A DNA stretch of 64,000 bases from Pomphorhynchus laevis. Lineage: Eukaryota; Acanthocephala; Palaeacanthocephala; Echinorhynchida; Pomphorhynchidae. A program made the translations under genes and the position numbers. Shown here piece after piece: positions 33,766-43,069 of the stretch. Under the pieces are notes generated by a model. That model was not told the DNA's origin, ran no database searches, and saw only the letters and a program-made list of their open reading frames with translations. The DNA lies in NCBI GenBank assembly GCA_012934845.2, contig WNNJ02001602.1, forward strand, positions 248,001 through 312,000, read 5' to 3'. The first letter of the stretch is position 1; each line of letters opens with the position of its first letter.

Positions 33766-34295
33766 GAGGTGTGCTCGTAATGTTGTCGACAAAATAATAA
33801 TACATTAATGGCTATGAATTTACAAAACATCCAAAATAGTTATGAACCGTAGTTTTTATGATGCATTTATTTTTCGATCTATTTGACGAGAAAATCTTTA
33901 TAATTGTTAATTTTAATCCTGATGATAATAGGAGCTATCGAAATATTGTATTTTTTAAATAAAGTAAAAATTTTCTTTTTCGTTCCGGTAAATCCATCTA
34001 TACTTGTTTCTACATAATAGACATTATATTTCGATTGTATTATTTAATATTGCTATTCTTTAGAATGCGGCACTGAAACTACTTTTCCAATTAAGAGCTT
34101 TTCTTACCTAAAAGGTTTCTGTACAAAGTTATTCAAAATTTACGAAAATTATAAAAAAATAATTTGCAAGTTAAAAATTCAAATTTAGCAACTAGATGAT
34201 ATATGCTTTGATGTGTTATAGACTAAAAATAAAAGTTTCGAGGTCGAAACTGTAATTGAAATATCATACATTTGCCATTGGAATATTACACTGTT
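33766..34295. other. AT-rich spacer without recognised genes
   Basis: No recognised coding sequence or repeat. Confidence 0.4.
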
Positions 34296-34690
34296 ATTGA
34301 AATACTACATGCAATCCCAGGTACGTCTCTGGGGTACCTGGGCTATCTCGGGATTAGTCTTCTTTTCGAGAGGACGTCCCCCTGAGCGAAGACTAAGGTT
34401 CTTGAAGCTGATCGTGTCCCGCTTACCTGGCATCGTCCGCCGCGATTGGATCCTTCGGAGGGGGGTGGCAGACCCCGGGTGGTTCAGTCGTAAGGCGGCG
34501 ATTTGGATTGGTTGGAGGGCTCTGATTCCTCTGGACATCAGCTTGTAGGAGGTTTTGGAAGACTACAGATGAACAATTATGGTTCTGCTGTGTATCGAAC
34601 GTTGTCTAAGTACTGGCTGATGTGTTGTGTTCTGTTATGTTGCATTGTGTTATCTTTCTATTAAGAAAATATTTATTTATTTAAATGCAA
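34296..34690 (+). mobile_element. LINE-D 3' fragment, copy 1
   Basis: The GC-rich block with QVRLWGTWAISGLVFFSRGRPPERRLRFLKL matches the minus-strand frame at 50,946-50,641, which carries an upstream RT. It ends in a tract of AAAATATTTATTTATTT near 34,680. The RT is absent here. Confidence 0.75.
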
Positions 34691-35525
34691 TGTTACTATT
34701 TTTTAATAAAGGCTACCACCTTTAAAAACGTTATTCGAGGACGTTTATTTTTCTAGTCAAGTGTCAATAAATGCTTAAGTATGCCGTCAATGTGTTAATT
34801 CGATGTTTATTCCACGAGGATAACCGTTTTTTATTCAAACCGGGTAAATACTTTAAGAAAAATATCAATCTTTTCACACTTTGTCATTTCCCTTCACCAT
34901 CTGAAAAGGTGATATGGATGCAATCAGCTTGAAGATAACACGACTTCAATCTTCCCTGTATAAATAATTGGTTTAATCTTAACTAAGTATACATTGATTA
35001 ACAAATTGACTTTGAACGAAGCCTTTAACTATTCTAAAACTGCACGCTAAAATAATATTAACGATTATTAAATAACTTTATTATACAAAGTATTAATTAG
35101 TTAAAACAAACCAATTTTTTGGCTTGTTTCTAATCCAATACATTATTTCAAATACCGTTTTTCTTTGTTCAATTACGTCAACACGACTTATTAAAAAAAT
35201 AACCATTAAACAACTGAGTTGATTTTTAAACTTATTATTACAATCCTGAGTTTAACCCAGAAGGGTTATTTACTCGATCACAACAAATCATTGATAAAGT
35301 CAATAAAATAAAATTGAAAGTAAAGCGATACTCGAATACACGGGCTGCTACAATAATTAAGAACATCCCTTCGAAAGCTAGCCACGGGCAATGTCACCAT
35401 ATCGCAAGGAATACTTATTATGACATTTAATACAAGGCGTTAGCTGAGAAGTTGTTTGCCTGATCGAAAAAAAAAACAAAGTTTATAAATTAGTATAGGG
35501 TAATCAGTAAATTGTCCGCATCAAA
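34691..35525. other. AT-rich spacer without recognised genes
   Basis: No recognised coding sequence or repeat. Confidence 0.4.
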
Positions 35526-36430
35526 ATCATTTGTGTCAATTCTCCATCCATGCTAGCCACAGTCGCTTGAAGTGCTTCATCGAAGAAGCAGCGAAGACTT
35601 CCTCATGCCACACATTTCACAAGTTGAGCGCGCGATGTGACAGTCGAAAGTTGGCATGCAATTGAGAATTGTGCCTCTTATACAGCGATTTCGAGTGACC
35701 GCGTAATTTCCTACTTCTCAATCCAAGGATTTTAGTGGGAAAGCCATCAAGTTTGTTTACAATCGCCTAAAGGCAGGACAAGTCTAGTAAGGCAAATCTG
35801 TCACGAATCGAGCTTATCCCTAGCGCACGCAGCCGCATGCGGTAGGACGTTCCAGCCCTAAAGCATATCCTTGAACCTTTCTTCAGTACCGACACATAGT
35901 CGAGAAATTCTCGCTTAGTGGTAGGAAAGCATGCAAGGATGTAGTAATCCAGATGAGGGCGAACTAGTGAAGAAAATAAGATACAAAGCATTGGAGGTGA
36001 CAGTCTGAGAAATGTATTTTTGATGTAGTACAATGCCCTAGTTGCTTTATCCTTGCACGCTCACTATTCAATCGTGTCTTTAGATAGCGATGAATTATTA
36101 CACAAGTCCTTATGATGTTCAACTTCATTTAATAACGCACTACCAATGCAATACTGGAACGACTAGGTAGTTTTCCCATTCTCATCAAAACATATATATC
36201 AACGTTTAACATGAGCGCAGTGATTTCACACCATTCAGTAAGGCAGTTCAGGTCGCCCTGTAGTGACTGATAATCGTATGATGTACGAATAACACTCCAA
36301 ATTTTAAATCATTAGCATATGCTAAAACATGATTCTTTAAACGCATGAGCAGGTTATTAATAAATACAACAACAAGTGTGGCAATAACAGATTCTTGAGG
36401 TACACCCGAGATTTATAATCTCACGATCGA
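35526..36430 (-). mobile_element. LINE-A-related RT 3' fragment, decayed
   Basis: The minus-strand frame 36,033-35,767 reads YYIKNTFLRLSPPMLCILFSSLVRPHLDYYILACFPTTKREFLDYVSVLKKGSRICF, the same order as the LINE-A C-terminus with many substitutions. Decayed RT text (HHKDL, YANDLK, GVPQESVIA) continues to ~36,430. It is much older than the two LINE-A copies. Confidence 0.8.
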
Positions 36431-36710
36431 CACGTTCAATGATGATATTTATTTTCGCGCTTATAGTGAATTGTCAATCGCATTGTCGCTATGTGATTGG
36501 AATCCATATCCTTTAAGGCGTCACAGCTCTATGGACAATCTCACTCGATAACAATTTGCGCTTGAATTTTACCCGCGTCCCTTGAAGTATAATAGGTCAG
36601 CACGTTCAATGATGAGATTTATTTTCGCTTGTAAATAATTGTCAATCGTATAGCAGATGCATGCTTTTTTGCTTATCCTTTATAGCGTCACAGCTCTCTG
36701 AAGAAGCTCA
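36431..36710. repeat. ~172-bp direct repeat pair
   Basis: The word CACGTTCAATGATGA(T/G)ATTTATTTTCGC occurs near 36,437 and 36,600. Each is followed by TTGTCAATCG and ~70 bp later by GCGTCACAGCTCT. A third weak match starts near 36,770. Identity unknown. Confidence 0.6.
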
Positions 36711-36839
36711 CTTGTAAGACAAAATGCAACTTCTACACACGCGTTTCCATCAAGTATCTGATGATTGATAGGTTCAATGCTGAAATTAACGTGATTTGTT
36801 TAATCTATAGCGTATTTATTTGACATAATTATTTGACTG

Positions 36840-36940
36840 AGTTATTTAATATTAAATAGCATAGCCGAAATACAACATTAGCCGAAATAGTGCGAGCAGA
36901 AATTGTGAGAGCCGAAATTTTGAAAACCCAATATCCGGAT
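36840..36940. repeat. AGCCGAAAT-rich flank of LINE-B copy 4
   Basis: The word AGCCGAAAT occurs at about 36,861, 36,881 and 36,911. The same word and spacing appear beyond the other end of the LINE at 41,480-41,530. LINE-B copy 4 may therefore have landed in a short repeat of this kind. Confidence 0.5.
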
Positions 36941-37249
36941 CTACATTATTTTAGACTTGTCTGAGTTTATAACGAGACGCAGACTGGAGAGACGTTTGTA
37001 GATAGAAGAAAGACAGTTGGAGGCAGAAATTGCGATATCGTGTATACGATGGGCGGGTGCATGAGTATATATGATGATGTCATCGGCGTATTGCATGACG
37101 TTAATGGAGTAAGGTTTGATAAACGGATAGAGATCGCCGAGTAGAAGAGAGAAAAGCAAGGGTCCTAGGACTGAACATTGTGGGACCCCGCAGAAAATAG
37201 GAATGGGAGGAGATGATGATGAATTTGAACAGACTCGAAAAGAACGGTC

Positions 37250-37254
<5 letters not shown>
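36941..37254 (-). mobile_element. LINE-B copy 4, RT second half (split by PLE)
   Basis: Minus-strand text FDRSFRVCSNSSSSPPIPIFCGVPQCSVLGPLLFSLLLGDL, then NVMQYADDIIIYTHAPAHRIHD and NSDKSKIM. The catalytic YADD is intact. The copy ends abruptly just after the MW codons near 36,941, so unusually it lacks the 3' end. The first half resumes at 39,290 beyond the PLE. Confidence 0.88.

Positions 37255-37321
<67 letters not shown>
37255..37321. repeat. (TA)n tail of the inserted PLE
   Basis: About 67 bp of pure TA between the PLE 3' region and the interrupted LINE-B frame. The empty site in LINE-B copy 3 has only TCATATATAT, so the tract came with or grew after the insertion. Confidence 0.9.
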
Positions 37322-37327
<6 letters not shown>

Positions 37328-37365
37328 TTTACGATTGAAATCGAAATCCAATGAACAGTGACTGT

Positions 37366-37415
37366 GATTTATTAGAAAAGCTTTCGGCTTTTGTAAGCCT
37401 TCTTCAGTTCAATCT
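37366..37415 (-). ncRNA. Hammerhead-like motif in PLE 3' region (degenerate)
   Basis: The minus strand reads ATTGAA, CTGAAGA (37,407-37,401), then A plus stem GGCTT/AAGCC, then GAAAGCTTTTCTAAT. ATTGAA can pair with TTC-T-AAT as stem I, leaving one bulge. The core matches CUGANGA and GAAA, but an extra A precedes stem II and stem III is poor. Position right after a PLE ORF is where hammerheads are known in this family. Confidence 0.5.
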
Positions 37416-37499
37416 GAAATATACATATGCACAATACAATGTCTGCAATATAACAAAAACACAAATCAAGTATCAAAACACAAATATACAGTTCATGTG

Positions 37500-39290
37500 C
37501 TAAGGTAAGTGACAGTCATTATATGTATTGAGGTGTAAATCTGTCATAAGTTGCGCTATCCAGAACTGTTCCCTATTTCTCCTCGCAGTTACGTTAGGCA
37601 ATTCATCCTCTAAAACCATAACGCTCATTGTATGCCCAGGGTGTTCAATGGAATGATTAGCTGCACAACCCCTACCAGTTCGTCTAGCTCTAATGTCGCA
37701 ACGTCTAGTATTCATACGAATATTAAGTTGATGTCCTGTTTCTCCGACATACTGAACCGGACATTCAGCACACAAACACAAATATACTAGGTTTTTCGTT
37801 TTACATGTGGCTGCACATTTTGTGGTGTACTCCAACGCCGTGACAGAACTACGAAATTTGATGCCTCTGCATATTTCTGCGCAGCATTTGCATCTATTAT
37901 TACCGCAGGGGCGTGTACCACTTAATGTACCCTCATGACGTAATTTATTTGATAGTAGATTTCTCAAATTAACACCCTTTTTAAAAACTACTTTCAGTTT
38001 CTTCCTTGAGCCCGTGATTACATTCAAAGACGCTAATGCCCTATTGAGATCACCCTCCAAAGACAATAAGGCCGGATGATAATCGGTTACAATATAACAT
38101 CCACCCCCCTCATCCTCCGACGGAGATATTCGACTAAGCAATTCGCATCGATCCATTTTGCAAACGTCTTTGACTTGACGCTCGATTTGATATTTCTTAT
38201 AACCACGGGCTAAGAACTCATCTCTAAGCTTATTTAATGTTAATGCGAAATCGTATGATGTAGAGCAAATTTTCTTAGTACGAATCATCTCGTTTCTGAT
38301 CATCAATCTTTTTATTCTCAGATGATGTGCACTATTAGCATGTATAAATGTACGAGTTCCCACAAATTTACGGTATACAGTAGTTTGCCACTTTTCTTGG
38401 GAATCCAAATAAATCTTTACATCTAGGAAATTTATGCCATGAGTATCCACCACCGACCGTACAAATTTAAGCTCAGAAAAAGCATTGAGATCATTTAAGA
38501 ATTTAACGAGCGATTCCTCACCGTGACTCCAAATACCAAAAATATCGTCTACATATCGCACCCAGAAAGTTGGTCTTAGCTCCCGCGAAGCTATGAAGCA
38601 TTTCTCTACGTATGCCACATACAACCCTGCATATGTTGGTCCTATCGGGCTACCCATTGCAGTTCCCCTAGTCTGTCTAAAGATCTTATCATTGAATGTG
38701 AAGGTGTTTGATTCCATTACCAGTTCTAATAGAGTGCATGTAGTTTTTATCTCCGAGTCATCGTATTCCGCTGCTAACATAAGCTGTTTGACGGCATTAA
38801 CGCCATTACTCAAGATGATGGAGGTAAACAACGACTCCACGTCCACAGTAAATAATATACTATCAGAGTTAAGCGACAGTTTAATACCTTCAAATTTTCT
38901 TATGAATTGATCTGTGCTGTTAATAAACGAAGGGCATTGCCTTAACAAGGGATATAAGTTATCATGTAAGTAGCGAGCTAATTTTTCCGTTGATGTTCCG
39001 CAATTTCTAATAATAGGTCGTCCCGGACAAGGAGTTTGGTTCTTATGTATCTTAGGAAGAAGATACATATATCCCAAGATAGGATTATCAACCAATAACT
39101 TACTTTTTACCTCGTTGTCTTTCACTAGAGTGGAAATGACAGTGTGAACCTCATCAACTATACCTATATGATCCACCAGCTCAATTCGCTCATATGCATC
39201 CCCACTCAATTGGCGCATTCCTTCAGCAATAAATATTTCGAAAGTATTCCAGAAATGGGATCTCGTGTGCGGTTCAACAGTAGCATAGAA
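37500..39290 (-). CDS. PLE polyprotein: reverse transcriptase + GIY-YIG endonuclease
   Basis: The open frame runs to a stop at 37,500. The PLE-derived part begins near 39,290 (TVEPHTRSHFWNTF). The frame stays open upstream to 39,374 only because it reads LINE-B DNA out of frame, so that apparent Met is not the native start. RT blocks: KIHKNQTPCPGRPII, FTVDVESLFTSI (motif A), RGTAMGSPIGPTYAGLYVAYVE (motif B), WVRYVDDIFGIW (motif C), GINFLDVKIY (motif D), and a thumb with FIHANSAHH. A Cys-rich linker (CGNNRCKCC, KCAATCK) leads to LVYLCLCAECPVQYVGETGHQLNIRMNTR and later NREQFWIAQL, the GIY-YIG nuclease. These enzymes copy PLE RNA onto nicked target DNA. Confidence 0.9.
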   Translation of the reverse strand, partial: FYATVEPHTRSHFWNTFEIFIAEGMRQLSGDAYERIELVDHIGIVDEVHTVISTLVKDNEVKSKLLVDNPILGYMYLLPKIHKNQTPCPGRPIIRNCGTSTEKLARYLHDNLYPLLRQCPSFINSTDQFIRKFEGIKLSLNSDSILFTVDVESLFTSIILSNGVNAVKQLMLAAEYDDSEIKTTCTLLELVMESNTFTFNDKIFRQTRGTAMGSPIGPTYAGLYVAYVEKCFIASRELRPTFWVRYVDDIFGIWSHGEESLVKFLNDLNAFSELKFVRSVVDTHGINFLDVKIYLDSQEKWQTTVYRKFVGTRTFIHANSAHHLRIKRLMIRNEMIRTKKICSTSYDFALTLNKLRDEFLARGYKKYQIERQVKDVCKMDRCELLSRISPSEDEGGGCYIVTDYHPALLSLEGDLNRALASLNVITGSRKKLKVVFKKGVNLRNLLSNKLRHEGTLSGTRPCGNNRCKCCAEICRGIKFRSSVTALEYTTKCAATCKTKNLVYLCLCAECPVQYVGETGHQLNIRMNTRRCDIRARRTGRGCAANHSIEHPGHTMSVMVLEDELPNVTARRNREQFWIAQLMTDLHLNTYNDCHLP

Positions 39291-41390
39291 TATATATATG
39301 AGGCAAACAATGCTAAAGAGGAGAAAAAAAGCCGTGATCATAAAGAAGGCGAGAAAGGAGGATGGAGTGGTCAACGATGTCGAAGGCGGAGGAGAAGTCG
39401 AGGGAGATTATAACACTATGTAGAGCCTTGTCACGAGAAATGGGTAGGTCGTTGTAAACTTTCATGCATGCGATTTATGTGGAGTGATTAGAGCGGAAAG
39501 CGGATTGAAAAGGAGGATACAGATTAGATGAAGATAGATAAACGTTGATCTGTGTGAAGATAAAGCGCTCTAAGAGCTCGGATATAGTAGGGAGGAGTGA
39601 AATGGGGCGGTAGCTAGAAGGAATTGAGGGTCGAGCGATTGTTATTTAAGCAGTGGAAGAACGATGGCTGATTTCTAGTGTGACGGAAAGGTACGACTGC
39701 GGATGAACGAGTTAAACAAGGTGGTGAGGAAAGGGGATATCGATGAGCATATGGATTTAAGTATGGGGCAGGCAGAGGATCGGTAGGTAAGGTTTTGTTG
39801 GGCACGAACATGAGGACGGATGAAATTTCGGCAGGTGAGACAGGGAGAATATGAAAGAGTCTCCGATGGATTGTGAGTCAGTCTCCAATAGACTCACTGT
39901 AAATCGGAGACAACGATCGGGGACCGATAATGTCGAGTGCCCCGCCAAGGATATGTGTGGGGGCAGTGGAGATGAGTTTGCAATTGTAGTTGGATAGAAT
40001 GTTGATTAACTGGATGGAATCGGTGTAAGAGTGACGATCAAGGCGGATGTTGAAGTCGCCTAGAACGAGTGGAGGAATGGAGGACAAAGAACAATGATAA
40101 AGGAGGTCAGCGAGTTCGGTAAAAATTAGGAGGTAGGAGCTGATGGACCAGGACGGTATACAATGGTGAGATGCAGAATGATCGGGCTAGAAGAACGACA
40201 AGTAAGCAATTCAAAAGAGCAAGGACTGAAAGGAGTGGTGATTATGTGAAGAGACGCGGGGTGACGGGCGAATGCGACAATGCCGCCATGATTAGAGAAT
40301 TTAGAAGGAGATGAGCTGAGCGGGCGGGCAAATTCGACTATTGACCAACCGACAGAGATCATATAGCGAATGAAGAGGTCGTCGAATCTGAGTGCCAGGA
40401 TTTGGTGAGTCAGAAGAGATCGATGGATTGCTTGGTGAATAGGTTGATGATAAGATCGGATTTATTGAGAATAGATCTAGTGTTGAGGAGGTCGATGCGG
40501 AAACCGTTTGTGGTGGTGAAAGGGTCTAACAGAGAAAACACAGGAGAGATGGAGCGCCATCGAATTTTGGGGCGGGTGTGGATAAGTTGAAAATGTCCGT
40601 TATGTTTCGGATGGAAAGAGATGTTTTGCCGTTTTCCTCTCGACGGCGTGTTTTGATTTTGGCAGAAGAGATAGTTGATCGATTTCGGAAGGGTTGCGAT
40701 CGGGGAAAATTCGGGTTATTGAAGATAACATGAGTTGTTTAGAGAGGACAGATGACGCGTGAGAGTGAATCTTGAAAACAATTTTCAGGAGAGGGGGCTT
40801 AGAAGGATTAGATTGAGAAGATTTGCTTAGGCGGAATAATGTGACAGGAGAGATGTCCTTGAAAATGATGGTTTATCAGCAGGAACAAGAGACGAGAGGA
40901 TGGATTGGAAGTCGGAAACATTGTGGTCGAGAAGTGCTTTTGGAGATAAGGAGGTGGAAGGAGTGATATTAGTGACGATGCCGCAACAATCGCGAGAAGG
41001 AAAGCGTTTCCGTAAAAGAGGACGAGTGACGTGAGTGGATGAGATCATGATAGGAGAGCTGGCAGTTGAGGATTTAGAGGGAGTTGGTTTGTCGATAGGA
41101 AACATAGAGGATAATGATAATAAAGAGTATGACAAGCGATGTGAGGAAAGGTTATGAGTGGAAGGATCGTCGAGGTTGATGGAGGTAATTTCGATTGCTG
41201 GATGTAAGTTATTGATAAACGAGTCAGGAAGGACGGTACGGTGGTGTCGGGGAGTTAATATGACTGACATGTGATGGGAAGTGTATACGGTGACAGGATC
41301 AGTTGCTTGAAAAAGGACATTGGAAACGACGGGGGTAGTTTGAGTGGACGTTTTGGATGTTGATATGTAATTTTGCGAGATTTTGCGCAT
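39291..41390 (-). mobile_element. LINE-B copy 4, ORF1 + endonuclease + RT first half
   Basis: ORF1 starts at 41,390 (MRKISQNYISTS) and is open to 40,827; it continues in other frames to ~40,600 and matches ORF1 of copy 3 (THVTRP.LRKRFPSRD). The endonuclease lies at ~40,560-39,880: EFARPLSSSPSKFSNHGGIVAFARHPAS, IVYRPG and LGDFNIRLDRHSYTDSIQLINILSNYN. The RT start is at ~39,640-39,300 and ends at the TCATATATAT site. Several frame changes are present. This copy supplies the only complete LINE-B ORF1 N-terminus in the window; no domain is recognised in it. Confidence 0.85.
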
Positions 41391-41430
41391 TAATATTATT
41401 TAAATAATATTATTTTTTTGATAACAATAA

Positions 41431-41461
41431 AGTTTGTGCAAACAATTTGTTTGCACAAACT
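41431..41461. repeat. 13-bp perfect hairpin
   Basis: AGTTTGTGCAAAC (41431-41443) and its exact complement (41449-41461) flank AATTT. It lies just upstream of LINE-B copy 4 ORF1. Confidence 0.85.
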
Positions 41462-41770
41462 ATAACAGATAATTCGTTAAAAAATATTACGGCTCCGAAG
41501 TATTGATAGCCGAAATAATTGAGAGCCGACATAATTGCTAGATATTATTTAAATAATATTATTGTTTTAAACAGTATAAAAATCGCAGTATTAATAAATA
41601 TTACTCGATAAAATTTAAACAATCGTAAAATTAATAAATTAATAATTTTTTAAAATTTATTAATTTGAGCATTTATAAACTACACATTAAAAAGGGATAA
41701 TGATAACATTTTTATGGTATTTTTAATTTTTTACAAAATTATCTAGAGACAATTCGTTTCCAATCCGAAT

Positions 41771-42172
41771 TATTACAAGAAGGCGAGGAAACAGTAATAT
41801 TTATTTGATTGCAAAAATCCAATATTTCGACGGCACTACGCCACGTCATCTGTATAGTTGTATGTAGTTATAAGTAAAGAATGTTTTAACCAGTTAAACC
41901 AGAATTTTTTAAATCGTGTACAATAAAACACAATATTATATAATGTTTATTACAAGAAGGCGAGGAAACAGGAATATTTATTTGATTAGAAAAATCCAAT
42001 ATTTCGACGGCACTACGGCACGTCATCTTCAGGGTTGTAATTAGCTAGAACACTTATAAATTTTCTTTCGACGGCACTATTGTGCCGTACTGCTGTCGAA
42101 ATATTGGATTTTTCTAATCAAATAAATATTCATGTTTCCTCGCCTTCTTGTAATAAACATTATATAATATTG
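41771..42172. repeat. PLE-type ends, family c, copies 1-3 with palindrome
   Basis: A ~95 bp unit beginning ATTACAAGAAGGCGAGGAAAC and reaching CGTCATCTTCAGGG lies at 41,771-41,866 and 41,949-42,040 (one orientation). It lies reversed at 42,069-42,172. Copies 2 and 3 form a head-to-head palindrome whose arms extend outwards through AATGTTTATTACAAG and its complement. Reversed, the unit reads CTGAAGATGACG..CGTCGAAAT..AATAAA, again the hammerhead-like order of core, stem, GAAA and AATAAA. Confidence 0.7.
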
Positions 42173-42331
42173 TAGTTATAAGTAAAGAATTATTTATAAT
42201 AATAGAAGACTAAATACCAAACTTTAATTTGTAAATTAGAAATTTATTTACTAAGTTAAGGGGACAAAAAAGAGTAGAATAGCACTTGTGTAAAAACTTA
42301 TGTTGTAGAAAAAATTCGTTTCCCATCCGAA

Positions 42332-42600
42332 TTATTACAAGAAGGCGAGGAAACAGGAATATTTATTTAATTACAAAAATCTAATATTTCGACGGCACTA
42401 CGGCACGTCATCTTCAGGGTTGTATGTATATTATTTCTTAAACTTTTTTAAGTTTGAGAAAAAAACTTTCAAACTTGTTTTTCTTAAAAAGTTTGAGAAA
42501 TAATATACATACAACCCTGAAGATGACGTGCCATAGTGCCGTCGAAATATTGGATTTTTGTAATCAAATAAATATTCTTGTTTCCTCGCCTTCTTGTAAC
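42332..42600. repeat. PLE-type ends, family c, copies 4-5: large palindrome
   Basis: 42,332-42,450 and 42,485-42,600 are inverted copies with arms of ~115 bp. They include the family c unit plus GTATGTATATTATTTCTTAAAC. The centre is a ~35 bp run of CAAACTT-type words. It lies only 470 bp upstream of the RPRD gene start. PLEs are known for partial, inverted and tandem end arrangements; no ORF accompanies these. Confidence 0.75.
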
Positions 42601-43069
42601 AAAAATATCTATTATTTGTTTTTTAAAAGAAATTATTTTCGATTGCATTCTTGTAGAATTTATTTTTATCGTTGTAAATATTCTGGGTGTTTGATTTTGT
42701 AAATTGTAAGCGCAATATATCGTACTCAATTGTGAGGAATATCCCTGAATTTTTACTTGTAAAAACTAATATTCTTGAATATTTTTTAAAATACGATATT
42801 TGGCACTAGGTCATTTATATATACGAAGATTATTATATATTAATATTATGTTTTATTTAAAATTTGTCATTTAAATATATACAGACGAAAAATATATTTT
42901 TCAAATATTGCGAAATTTTGATCAAATTTTGAGAACTAAAATAAATTTTTGTTAATTTATATCAGGTTAGTAAAAGTGATTTGTTTGATTTCATAGGTAA
43001 CACTCATCAGTTGATTATTCACGAAATAACAAGCTCTGAATATACTTTTAACAATATGATTTGTCGACG

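Larger units (their letters stand above)
37322..39290 (-). mobile_element. Penelope-like element (RT + GIY-YIG), 5' truncated
   Basis: A PLE inserted in the sense direction into LINE-B copy 4. The coding part is open. Past its stop lies a ~180 bp 3' region holding a hammerhead-like core (37,366-37,415) and AATAAA, then the TA tract. The left junction is at LINE-B ...GCCTCATATATAT. No second terminal repeat is seen, so the 5' end is missing. The RT and endonuclease look whole, and the copy looks fairly young. Confidence 0.9.
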
